From JAPPFW01 sp965200835 (GTDB taxonomy: Bacteria > Actinomycetota > Acidimicrobiia > Spongiisociales > Spongiisociaceae), in NCBI GenBank assembly GCA_965200835.1, contig OZ241390.1, forward strand, positions 1,674,001 to 1,738,000: a stretch of 64,000 bases of DNA, written 5' to 3'. The notes beneath the pieces were generated by a model. The model was given only the letters and a program-made list of their open reading frames with translations. It had not been told where the DNA came from and searched no databases. Positions 9,552 to 17,411 of the stretch are shown in pieces. The translations under genes were made by a program, and so were the position numbers. The number at the start of each line of letters is the position of its first letter. Position 1 is the stretch's first letter.

Positions 9552-10234
9552 CCGAATACCGCAGCCGATTCCACGCTGAGTTGAACCGGCTGGAAGTGTT
9601 GCTGCTCGACATGGCCGAGATCGCTGAGCAGCAGATCGTCAAGGCGGTGGACGCTCTGCTGACGGGAGATTCGGAGCTGGCGCATGAAGTAGTGGTGGAG
9701 GACAAGCGGATCGATCGCCTCTACTTCGATGTGGAGCGTCGCTGGCACGAGGTGATGGCCCGCCAGACACCTGTGGCATCCGATCTTCGCCTCATGTCCC
9801 TGGTGCTCCAGACGGGTCACAGCCTGGAGCGGATGGGTGACCAGGCGGCCAACATCGCCCGGATAGTGGAGATCACCGCCGGGCTGCCACGCAACGAAAC
9901 CATCCTGCTGCATATCAGGGAGATGCGATCGATAGTCGTACCGATGCTCCAGACCGCCATGGAGGCCCTGATCAAGCGCGACTTGAACCTCGCTCTCCGC
10001 CTGCCCGAGATGGACGATCCGGCTGACTGGCTCAACCGGAACATGTGGAAGGAGGTGGCGGCCTGCGGTCCCAACCCTGATCTGCTGGAGTGGGCGGTGC
10101 GGATGATGCTGGTGTCGCGTGCACTCGAGCGGGTGGGTGACCGGGCGGTCGATATCGGCGAACAGGTCGCTTTCCTACTCACCGGGGAGTTCCGCGAGTT
10201 CCCCGAAGGATGGGTGCTCGCCTCGGCGGGTTGA
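9548..10234 (+). CDS. phoU: Phosphate transport system regulator PhoU
   Basis: A 228-residue all-helical PhoU with two three-helix repeats, each carrying an E/D-rich metal-binding motif ('EVVVEDKRIDRLYFDVE' in the first; 'RVGDRAVDIGE' matches 'RMGDQAANIAR' between repeats). PhoU connects the Pst transporter with the sensor kinase and damps phosphate signalling. ATG at 9548 overlaps the pstB stop (ATGA). A longer in-frame extension upstream is only an out-of-frame reading of pstB. The 3' end overlaps the presumed start of the response-regulator gene by 25 bases. Confidence 0.92.
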   Translation: MTEYRSRFHAELNRLEVLLLDMAEIAEQQIVKAVDALLTGDSELAHEVVVEDKRIDRLYFDVERRWHEVMARQTPVASDLRLMSLVLQTGHSLERMGDQAANIARIVEITAGLPRNETILLHIREMRSIVVPMLQTAMEALIKRDLNLALRLPEMDDPADWLNRNMWKEVAACGPNPDLLEWAVRMMLVSRALERVGDRAVDIGEQVAFLLTGEFREFPEGWVLASAG

Positions 10235-10926
10235 CGACCTTGGCTTCGATACTGGTGGTCGAGGACGAGGAAACCCTGGCCGAATCCCTCCGTTACAACC
10301 TGGCCAGGGAGGGCTATCAGGTGACCTTGGTGGCGAATGGCCGGCTGGCGCTCGAGTCCTACCGCAGGCGGGACTTCGATCTGGTGGTCCTCGACCTCAT
10401 GTTGCCCGGTCTGGGTGGCCTGGACGTGCTCCGCCGGATTCGGGGCTCCTCCGAAACACCGGTGGTGGTGGTTACGGCCAAGGACGCCGAGGCCGATGTG
10501 GTGGCCGGGCTGGAGCTGGGCGCCGATGACTATATGACCAAGCCGTTTTCGATGCGGGAGCTGATATCCCGCATCCGGGGCATCCTGCGTCGGGCCAACC
10601 GGATACCGCGCAGGGAGACGCTGGTGTACGAGGGTGGTCCGGTCGTACTGGATGTGGACCGTCACGAGGTGCGGGTCAACGGGGAGCTGGTGGACTTCCG
10701 GCCCAAGGAGTTCGAGCTGCTCGAGGCGCTGCTGGCACGCAAGGGTCGCCTGGTTGCTCGCCATGTCCTGCTCGAGGAGATCTGGGGGGCAACGTTCTAT
10801 GGGGATCCCAAGACTTTGGATGTACATATCCGTCGTCTTCGCGAGAAGGTCGAACCGACACCCAAATCACCGCGATGGATAGTCACGGTCCGAGGCTTGG
10901 GGTACAAGTTCGTTGACTACGAGTGA
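10210..10926 (+). CDS. OmpR-family response regulator (PhoP/RegX3-like)
   Basis: A 238-residue two-component regulator. The receiver domain has the acidic pocket 'VVEDEE', the phospho-acceptor Asp in 'LDLMLPG' and Lys in 'TKPFS'. The C-terminal winged helix ('RPKEFELLEALLARKGRLV', 'TLDVHIRRLREKVE', 'TVRGLGYKF') binds DNA direct repeats. Position after phoU and before a histidine kinase makes it the likely regulator of the PHO box ahead of pstS. ATG at 10210 lies inside phoU; TTG at 10231 or 10240 are alternative starts that would drop a poorly conserved leader. Confidence 0.9.
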   Translation: MGARLGGLTTLASILVVEDEETLAESLRYNLAREGYQVTLVANGRLALESYRRRDFDLVVLDLMLPGLGGLDVLRRIRGSSETPVVVVTAKDAEADVVAGLELGADDYMTKPFSMRELISRIRGILRRANRIPRRETLVYEGGPVVLDVDRHEVRVNGELVDFRPKEFELLEALLARKGRLVARHVLLEEIWGATFYGDPKTLDVHIRRLREKVEPTPKSPRWIVTVRGLGYKFVDYE

Positions 10927-10952
10927 AAGTGGGCCGGTAGGGGATCGGACTA

Positions 10953-12209
10953 GTGGCCTCGAAGATATGGGCAGGATGGACTTGGAAGTATGCCGGGCTG
11001 CTAATAGTCGGGTTGGGTGCCTGGCTAGTTCCCCAGGTGCCTCTGCCCTGGTCCTGGCTAGCAGGGATGGCTACGGGCGCCGGGGCCGGATCGATCGTGT
11101 GGCTGGATCGGCGACATCATCGGCGAAAGCTGGAATACCAGCGGCGTATCCATCAGCTCGAGGCGGACCGGTCCGGGCTCCGTGCTCGGGAGGAGATGCA
11201 CGACGCGCTGCTGGCTTCCTTGCCGGTCGGAGTATTGGCGGTGCGGTCGGGTCGTCCGGTATACGCGAACCAAACGGCGGCCGAGTTTCTCGGTAGGCGG
11301 ATCACCCAACCGGGAGCACCGATCCCCAACCCGGTCCGGCGGGTGATCGAGGAGGCGACGGACGGTCGATCCTCGACTAGCCGGTTGACCCGTGGGCTTC
11401 CTCGCCGGGTCATCGAGGTGAGCGGACACCCGGCTGGCAGTGACGGGGTCGCAATGCTCCACCTGCTCGACATTACTGAGCGGGTCCAAGCCGACCGGAT
11501 ACGCCAGGACTTCGTGGTGGCCGCCTCACACGAGCTGAAGACCCCGGTAGCCGCCATCCAAGCCGCCGCCGAGACCGTACTGGTAGCGCTCGAGACAGAT
11601 CCCGAGGCGGTGCTCGACTTCACCGGCAGGATCTATGACAACGCGGTCCGTATGTCGAGAATCGTCACCGACCTGCTCGACCTGTCCCGCCTCGAGTCGA
11701 CCACCCCTCGTGTGGAACCGTTCGACCTGGCCGAAGTGCTGACCAGCGAGGTCCACCGGTTCAGCTCTGCGCGTCCTCCCATCGCCTTCGAGGCAGTTCC
11801 CACGCCGATGGTTGGCAATCCGTCCGACCTCGCACTGGCCTTCCGTAACCTGCTGGACAATGCGGTTCGTCACACCGCGAAGGACGGTCGGGTGACGGCA
11901 TCGGTTGGTATCTCGGATGGTGTAGCGATCGTGACGGTGGCCGACACCGGTTCCGGTATTCCTGCAGCGGAGCTGCCCAGGATATTCGAGCGGTTCTACC
12001 GGGTCGACGAGGCGCGTTCGCGAGCCACCGGCGGCACCGGATTGGGTCTGGCGATCGTAAAACATGTAGCCGAGCTGCACGGAGGGCGCGTAGAAGTGGA
12101 AAGCCGCCTAGGCGAAGGATCCACCTTCCGGATCCAGGTGCCCTTAGTCGCACCTCCTTCCGGCGAAGCCGTGCTAACAAACCGTAGGGCTGTCTTGGAT
12201 GAAGCGTGA
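10953..12209 (+). CDS. Sensor histidine kinase (PhoR/SenX3-like)
   Basis: A 418-residue membrane sensor. One or two hydrophobic segments lie in the first ~50 residues, followed by a coiled region ('LEYQRRIHQLEADRSGL'), a PAS domain ('LLASLPVGVLAVRSGRPVY'), an H-box with the phosphorylated His ('AASHELKTPVAAIQ') and a catalytic domain ('NLLDNAVRH', 'DTGSGIP', 'FERFYR', 'GGTGLGLAI'). It has no large extracellular sensor domain, as in SenX3/PhoR kinases that read Pst/PhoU state rather than phosphate itself. GTG start, preceded by AGGGGAT. It follows the regulator by 26 bases. Confidence 0.9.
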   Translation: MASKIWAGWTWKYAGLLIVGLGAWLVPQVPLPWSWLAGMATGAGAGSIVWLDRRHHRRKLEYQRRIHQLEADRSGLRAREEMHDALLASLPVGVLAVRSGRPVYANQTAAEFLGRRITQPGAPIPNPVRRVIEEATDGRSSTSRLTRGLPRRVIEVSGHPAGSDGVAMLHLLDITERVQADRIRQDFVVAASHELKTPVAAIQAAAETVLVALETDPEAVLDFTGRIYDNAVRMSRIVTDLLDLSRLESTTPRVEPFDLAEVLTSEVHRFSSARPPIAFEAVPTPMVGNPSDLALAFRNLLDNAVRHTAKDGRVTASVGISDGVAIVTVADTGSGIPAAELPRIFERFYRVDEARSRATGGTGLGLAIVKHVAELHGGRVEVESRLGEGSTFRIQVPLVAPPSGEAVLTNRRAVLDEA

Positions 12210-12656
12210 AGGCCAGGAACCTTGGAAGGTGAGGTCAAGAGCCCAAGTCTGAATTCCATCGACGCACCACCAGGCACTCGAACGTCGGTCACAGGTCCGA
12301 ATTCCCCGATACCGATCCTTCTGACGAGAACCCCCGGGATGAACTCCCGGAGCGGGACCTGGACACGGGCTGGCAGGTACCACTCGAGCCTCAGCCTCCG
12401 AGTCCGCCATCAGGTCCAGTGCCAGGACCTCCCGACAATGGAACCGGAATATTCCAGGCGAGCGACCCAGGACCACTTAACCCTCGAATCCGAAGTCCTG
12501 ACCAGCCACCGGGAACGCTGGCGCCATCAAATTTGGGGTCCTCCATTTGATGGGTCGCCTCTGTAAACACACGCACGCTAGGCGTTCACCTCCGATGATT
12601 TAGGGTGGAATTCTATACTAGACTACTTAGCCGTTGAGTGTCCTGGGTTATATGAC
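12210..12656. other. Gene-free stretch after the sensor kinase
   Basis: About 450 bases without a gene I can support. An open frame of 114 codons on the plus strand (12222-12566) has no recognisable domain and a composition like random GC-rich sequence. From about 12590 onward the sequence turns distinctly AT-richer, marking entry into the decayed toxin-antitoxin region. Confidence 0.4.
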
Positions 12657-12863
12657 CTATAGATGAGCCTCGTTGATGTCTGCCATCTTCATAATATGCT
12701 TCTATAAGCCGACCTTAAGGTCCTTATTACCCTGAGCAGGAACAAATATACGTATAGCGTATCTTGTCTTCTTGTAAATGTGGTGGCTCCCCTTTATCCG
12801 AGCAAGCTGCCAGCCGTGGTCCTTCAGTAAGCGGTACATCCACTGCCCGCCTATTGTCTTCAT
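12657..12863 (-). pseudogene. hicA-type mRNA interferase toxin, truncated by an in-frame TAG
   Basis: Read on the minus strand from ATG at 12863, the peptide has the HicA layout: 'MYRLLKDHGWQLARIKGSHH' with the catalytic His after Gly-Ser, then 'IFVPAQGNKDLKVGL', matching the family's 'VPVHGNKDLKPGLL'. A TAG at 12702-12704 follows, and the frame continues as 'KHIMKMADINEAHL', where HicA ends with a helix of the 'LLKxILKQAGI' kind. The C-terminal helix is therefore cut off. HicA is a dsRBD-fold ribonuclease normally encoded directly next to HicB; here the only hicB is about 0.9 kb away. The gene is too short and too interrupted for routine calling. Confidence 0.7.
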
Positions 12864-12891
12864 TCAGTTGATTCGACAAACATCTGGTTAC

Positions 12892-13410
12892 TCAATCTTC
12901 TGACAATTCGGTTGGTCGTATAGTGGCTAGAAAAACTGCTACATGGATGAGGGCAGCCGCGTGTTCACGGGTACCTTGATCCATTAGTCCGTGCATGTAA
13001 CGGTTCCGGAGGTTTGGGCCGAGTGGGTTTGTGAGAAGAGTAGTGAGGTACCTGAGCCAGTCTTGGTCTAACCGGTCTTGTAGCTGATCAAGTAGTGTGT
13101 ATAGGGACCGCTGCCACGCCCGAAAGGGGTGCTTGGCAGTCAGGCGTTCCAACCACGTTGGTTGTCCTGTCCTGTATACAATGTCACGAATGGTACATTC
13201 AATTCGTGGCAAGAGTACCATAACACACTCGTCATATCGGCCTTGTGTGAAGTGTTCAACGCCAGCAGCTATTCGTTCCGCTGTATTTTTGTTGATAAAG
13301 GGAGTTGAGAAATACGCTTGAAGTTCAGCCTTGGCAGGAGTCCCGTGAGTGACCCGGATGTATTCAAGGGCTTCGACTACAGTCGCACTGGCGATACCAA
13401 TCGCACCGTC
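12892..13410 (-). pseudogene. DUF4209-like remnant without start codon
   Basis: An open frame of 172 codons on the minus strand, bounded upstream by TGA (13411-13413) with no usable start before ATG at 13221. The first third ('AERIAAGVEHFTQGRYDECV', then 'MVLLPRIECTIRDIVYRTG') reads continuously with the rest, so the ATG is internal. The end contains 'NLRNRYMHGLMDQG', matching the RNxxxHG motif that defines DUF4209. The function of this family is not established. The missing 5' part and lower G+C point to a decayed gene, perhaps part of an imported defence or toxin-antitoxin cluster with hicA and hicB. Confidence 0.55.
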
Positions 13411-13746
13411 TCATGTCCTGAGAGATCTAGCTGATCATAGTCCTTCTAGGTACTGGGGGAAAAGATTGTCTCGTTCCTCGGACCGATTATTTGTGTGTTA
13501 AACAGGCGCCTGAATGGAAACTGCTGTGCCTGCTGCTGGACGATTAAGGGCGTGGAGGTCTAGGAAGTTTAGAACAGGCCAGACGGCGACTACGTAGCTT
13601 GCCAGAGGGGGAGAGGCTGATCACTGCCGTCAAACCATCCGGTGCGTGTACTCGGCTGCTCAGATGATGATCGTATAGGGCGGGCAGCGCGGTACGGACC
13701 ATCGGTCCGCCAGTAAAGGAGATGTTGACCCTCTCAGGCGAGGATT
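13411..13746. other. Gene-free stretch between DUF4209 remnant and hicB
   Basis: No start codon with a plausible protein was found on either strand. This is where a hicA partner for the neighbouring hicB would be expected, but no GSH(H/R) motif is present in any frame. The 90-codon frame at 13544-13816 (minus) is an out-of-frame shadow of hicB with no recognisable domain. Confidence 0.4.
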
Positions 13747-13950
13747 CTATACAGCGATCTCGATTACCCTGGCTTCGCCTTGGAGTAAACCACCACTCAC
13801 ATCGACTGAGAGGCATCCCTCGATCGCTTCGTACAGGTTGGTGAGCAGCTCCTCAAAAGAATCTCCCTGCGTCACGCATCCAGGAACCGCTGGGACCTCA
13901 GCCCAGTATCCTCCCTCTTCTGCTTCATGGACAAGAACTGCCAGCTTCAT
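13747..13950 (-). CDS. HicB-family antitoxin (orphan)
   Basis: A 67-residue protein matching the HicB-like antitoxin core: 'MKLAVLVHEAEEGGYWAEVP' gives the first strand, 'VPGCVTQGDSFEELLTNLYE' the conserved G-C-x-T-x-G-D turn and helix, and 'AIEGCL' completes the RNase-H-like partial fold. There is no C-terminal DNA-binding extension. HicB neutralises the HicA ribonuclease, but no intact HicA lies next to it, and the only HicA-like sequence (12657-12863) is interrupted. It may be a solitary antitoxin kept after toxin loss. ATG start; promoter not obvious. Confidence 0.75.
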   Translation of the reverse strand: MKLAVLVHEAEEGGYWAEVPAVPGCVTQGDSFEELLTNLYEAIEGCLSVDVSGGLLQGEARVIEIAV

Positions 13951-14130
13951 CCTGACCTCCGGTGCCCGACGCGTCCTTCCGGCCCAACCGTTAGAACTTG
14001 AAGGGCACTCTAGCCCTCGGACCCCGGCAAGTGATCAGCCATCGCGTCTTGCCAACCGCCAAGCTTCGATAGCCCATAGACGGACCATCCCCCATGTTCG
14101 GATGGGTGAGGGCGAGTTGCTGCTCGTTGT

Positions 14131-15516
14131 TCAGCAGGTCGCCGCTGCTCGGACTGCTTTGGCTACTTCGTCGACTACTTCGGGTTTGAACACTGACGGG
14201 ATTATGTAGCTGCCGGTCAGTTGCTCGGGCTTGACCACCGATGCTATGGCTCGGGCAGCTGCCACCTTCATCGGCTCGGTGATCGAGCTGGCCCGGGCGT
14301 CGAGGGTTCCTCGGAAGACGCCGGGGAAGGCCAGCACGTTGTTGATCTGGTTGGGGAAGTCCGAGCGGCCGGTTGCCACCACCGGTGCGTAATCTCGGGC
14401 TGCTTGGGGATCGAACTCCGGATCGGGGTTGGCCAGGCCGAACACGATCGGGTCAGGTGCCATGCGGGTGATCTCCCTGGCCTCGAACAGGTCGGGTCCG
14501 CTGAGTCCGATGAATATATCGGTGCCTTCCAGAGCATCCAGGATCTGCCCGGAGATTCCCTCCCGGTTGGTGTTCTCCTGCATCCACTGCTTCGACTGGT
14601 CGGCAAAGGTCCGCTGGGGACTGATGATCCCGCCCCGGTCGAGGGCGACTACATCGGCCACTCCACCCGCCTTCAGGAGCTTGGCGGTGGCCACTCCGGC
14701 CGCGCCTGCCCCACTCAAGGCCACCCGGACGTCGACCATGCGTTTGTTCACCACCTTCAGGGCGTTGGTGAGAGCAGCCAGCACCACGATGGCGGTGCCG
14801 TGCTGATCATCGTGGAACACCGGGATGTCGAGCGACTCCCGCAGGCGGGCTTCGATATCGAAGCAGCGGGGAGCGGAGATGTCCTCCAGGTTGATCCCTC
14901 CGAATCCAGGGGCGAGCAGCTCCACCGCTCGCACGATCTCGTCCGGATCGTTCGAGTCGAGGCAGATAGGCCAGGCGTTCACATCAGCGAAGCGCTTGAA
15001 CAGGGCTGCCTTGCCTTCCATCACCGGAAGAGCTGCGATGGGACCGATGTTCCCGAGGCCGAGCACCGCGCTCCCGTCGGTGACGATGGCCACCGAGTTG
15101 CCCTTGACGGTCAGGTTGCGAGCGTCTTCCGGTCGCTTGGCGAGGGCCAGGCTCACCCGGGCCACACCCGGGGTGTACGCCATGGACAGCTGGTCCCGGT
15201 TGCGAAGCCGGACCCGGTTGCGAACCTCGAGCTTGCCTCCCAAGTGATACAGGAACGTCCGGTCCGACACGTGGTGGACGGTCACCCCCTCGACCGCGCT
15301 GACCGCCTCGGTGATGACGATCGAGTGCTCGTCGTCCCGGGTGTTGGCGCTGATATCGACTACCAGACGGGTTTGGTCCGACTCCACGAAGTCCAGTGCG
15401 GTCACCACCCCACCAGCCTCACCGATCGCCGTGGTGATGCGGCCGATCGCCCGCTCGTCCTCCGGCGGTACGTAGAGGCGCAGGGTCACCGAGTATCCGG
15501 CGCTTGCCAAAGTCAT
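14131..15516 (-). CDS. NAD(P)-dependent malic enzyme with N-terminal ACT domain
   Basis: A 461-residue protein. Residues ~5-85 form an ACT-type ligand-binding domain ('TLRLYVPPEDERAIGRITTA'). The malic enzyme N-domain follows ('LSMAYTPGVARVSLA', 'VTDGSAVLGLGNIGP', 'VFHDDQHGTAIV'), then a NAD-binding domain with 'LSGAGAAGVATAKLL'. It converts malate to pyruvate and CO2, linking the TCA cycle with acetyl-CoA and gluconeogenic pools; the ACT domain suggests allosteric control by a small metabolite. ATG start. It stands alone, downstream of the transpeptidase gene and separated from it by a terminator-like hairpin. Confidence 0.9.
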   Translation of the reverse strand: MTLASAGYSVTLRLYVPPEDERAIGRITTAIGEAGGVVTALDFVESDQTRLVVDISANTRDDEHSIVITEAVSAVEGVTVHHVSDRTFLYHLGGKLEVRNRVRLRNRDQLSMAYTPGVARVSLALAKRPEDARNLTVKGNSVAIVTDGSAVLGLGNIGPIAALPVMEGKAALFKRFADVNAWPICLDSNDPDEIVRAVELLAPGFGGINLEDISAPRCFDIEARLRESLDIPVFHDDQHGTAIVVLAALTNALKVVNKRMVDVRVALSGAGAAGVATAKLLKAGGVADVVALDRGGIISPQRTFADQSKQWMQENTNREGISGQILDALEGTDIFIGLSGPDLFEAREITRMAPDPIVFGLANPDPEFDPQAARDYAPVVATGRSDFPNQINNVLAFPGVFRGTLDARASSITEPMKVAAARAIASVVKPEQLTGSYIIPSVFKPEVVDEVAKAVRAAATC

Positions 15517-15556
15517 ATCGAGTCTTTCTGACGGTGCGGCGTCACGAAAGGTTACC

Positions 15557-15598
15557 TGCCCCGCCGACAGGGAGGATCACCAACGGTTCGGCGGGGCA
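15557..15598 (-). terminator. Hairpin terminator downstream of the L,D-transpeptidase gene
   Basis: TGCCCCGCCGA (15557-15567) pairs perfectly over 11 bp with TCGGCGGGGCA (15588-15598) across a 20-base loop. It lies about 80 bases past the transpeptidase stop and 40 bases ahead of the malic enzyme start. The U-tract is weak, so termination may be partial. Confidence 0.5.
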
Positions 15599-15674
15599 TA
15601 GTTGCTAGGGCTCGCTCAGGCTCGCCGGGAGGATTAGCTCGGGGAAGGCACCTATCCCGGGAGCCGAGTTCGTA

Positions 15675-16802
15675 TTAGGGGAGGACCACCACCCGGGTTC
15701 CGAGCGGCGCCCACTCGTAGAGCTGTTCCGCCTTGTCGTCCCGCTGGCGCACACAGCCCGACGACCGGAACTGTCCCAGCTCGTCCTCGGTCTGGATAGG
15801 GGTGCCGTTGCGGGTGCGCGGGATCGAGTGGAATCCGGTGGAGGCTTTGCCAGGGGGTTGCAGGAAGCGCACCATGTGCTCCATGGTCAGCCCGCCCCGG
15901 AGCGCCCGGGCGAACGGGGACTTGGAGAACACCTTGTAACGACCCGGTGGAGGCCAGGTCGCCCGGCCGCTAACCGGATAGGAGTCGAACAGCGTCCCGT
16001 CAGCGTTCACCAACCAGATGTGCTGGTCGCCCCGCCCATAGATGATGTGCTGCTCACCGACCAGACCCACGTCCGGATACACCTCGGCCGGTTGCAATGC
16101 GGTATTCTCCGGAATGTCGGCCAGGTTCATTGCCCTGGCCAGGAAGGTGGCCATCTGTGCCCTCGTTACCAGATCGTCCGGGCAATAACGGGCCGAATCT
16201 GAGCCACACCCGGCAGTGATATTGGCCGCTGCCAGGGAGTTGATGCTGGCTTCATGGGTGTTCCCTGCGATGTCGGTGAAACCCATCGGTACGGACGGAG
16301 CCAGGTCGAATGCTCGGGTGATGAAGCTCGCCATCTGACCCCTGGTAACCGGTTCTTCTGGACAGAAGAAGTGGAGGGGCGGGGCAGTGGAGCACCCGGA
16401 GGTCACACCCTTCAGGGCCAGGGTCTCTATATCGGGCGCCCACCAGACGGAACCGTTCACATCCGCAAACGCCAGCCCGGGGGAAGGAGCCGTTTCGCTG
16501 GTGGTGGGAGCGGGGTCGACGCTGTCCAGTGACCGGGCCAGCCACACGCCCATCACCCAGCGTGGCAATGGTTGGTCGGGGCAGAACTGGCTGAGACCAC
16601 AACCGGTGCCGTCCAGGATGCCGACTCTCTCCAATGCGGCTATGGACTGGGTATGGACCGTCTTGGTGGCATCCTCGTAGAGAAGGGGAGTGTCCGCGGC
16701 GGCAGCAGGTGGCGCTGCCAGCATGCCCACGACAGCTACGAGGGCAAAGGTTGCTGCCAGAAGCCGGCGAGTTCGACTGGATAAAGCGGGCGGGTACGAC
16801 AC
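15675..16802 (-). CDS. Secreted L,D-transpeptidase (YkuD) with SLH modules
   Basis: About 375 residues. Signal peptide ('RRLLAATFALVAVVGMLAAP', cleaved near 'AAAAD'), then two clear SLH modules and an earlier degenerate one ('FCPDQPLPRWVMGVWLARSL'; 'YCPDDLVTRAQMATFLARAM'), then a YkuD catalytic domain from 'RGDQHIWLVNADG' ending in 'FRSSGCVRQRDDKAEQLYEW', which holds the nucleophilic Cys in the S-x-G-C-V-R motif. YkuD enzymes make 3-3 cross-links in peptidoglycan or attach proteins to it. GTG at 16802 is preferred over a GTG 63 bases upstream because a perfect AGGAGG (16809-16814, complement) sits six bases ahead and the signal peptide then starts normally. Confidence 0.85.
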   Translation of the reverse strand: MSYPPALSSRTRRLLAATFALVAVVGMLAAPPAAAADTPLLYEDATKTVHTQSIAALERVGILDGTGCGLSQFCPDQPLPRWVMGVWLARSLDSVDPAPTTSETAPSPGLAFADVNGSVWWAPDIETLALKGVTSGCSTAPPLHFFCPEEPVTRGQMASFITRAFDLAPSVPMGFTDIAGNTHEASINSLAAANITAGCGSDSARYCPDDLVTRAQMATFLARAMNLADIPENTALQPAEVYPDVGLVGEQHIIYGRGDQHIWLVNADGTLFDSYPVSGRATWPPPGRYKVFSKSPFARALRGGLTMEHMVRFLQPPGKASTGFHSIPRTRNGTPIQTEDELGQFRSSGCVRQRDDKAEQLYEWAPLGTRVVVLP

Positions 16803-17411
16803 GTAGAACCTCCTATTTTTGGCGATGCCGCCCCTACCCAGAGCAGGCAAGGTAGCACTACTCACCCGGATGCGCGGTATTACAGTTATGTAGTTCAGGA
16901 GTAAGTCCGGAGGTGCCCGTCGAGCCGTTCCCTACCTCCCAGGCCGGCCGGTGGGGAAGGAAGGGACTGGCCCAGGTTGGAGCAGTTTTCCGGATCGCTC
17001 GAATCTGTCACACCCCCGTGGCATGTTGTTCGATACCAATCACCCGACGGTTCGAGTTCCGACGTCGACCCGGCCGTCCGAGGATCATCGGAGCAGGAAC
17101 CGTGCAACCGGTCGCGGCATTCCAAACGCGACCTTTTCTCCAGGAACGGTGGTGGCGGGGGAGGGCCCGAACGGGCAAGATCGGGCCCTCGAAGAGCGGC
17201 GAAAACTCCTGCCGTCGGTGATTAGTAGCTGGTAACTGCTGGAGACCACGCGACAACCGGGGGTTGAGGATGGTAAGAACGGGGATGGCGTAGAAGGCGA
17301 CTCGGCACGCCTACTGGCGTCCTTCCGCTTTTGACTGGGCGTTCCACGGTCCGTATGGGACAGCTGGTTGCACCACGGGTGGCTGCCGGTAACGTGAGGC
17401 AGGTGCCCCGG
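16803..17411. other. Divergent intergenic region with a perfect hairpin
   Basis: About 600 bases between the divergent transpeptidase and polymerase genes. Overlapping open frames of 76-102 codons here (16895-17256) show no domain and cancel one another. GAGGGCCCGA (17161-17170) and TCGGGCCCTC (17181-17190) form a perfect 10-bp stem with a 10-base loop. A smaller ACGCC/GGCGT repeat lies near 17307-17321. The region must carry promoters for both flanking genes; a small RNA is possible but unproven. Confidence 0.4.

Noticed and set aside
12222..12566. 114-codon plus-strand open frame
   Set aside because: No domain, no convincing ribosome binding site, composition like random GC-rich sequence.
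16895..17256. Several overlapping 76-102 codon frames ahead of polX
   Set aside because: They overlap one another on both strands, lack any family resemblance and probably reflect GC-rich intergenic DNA.
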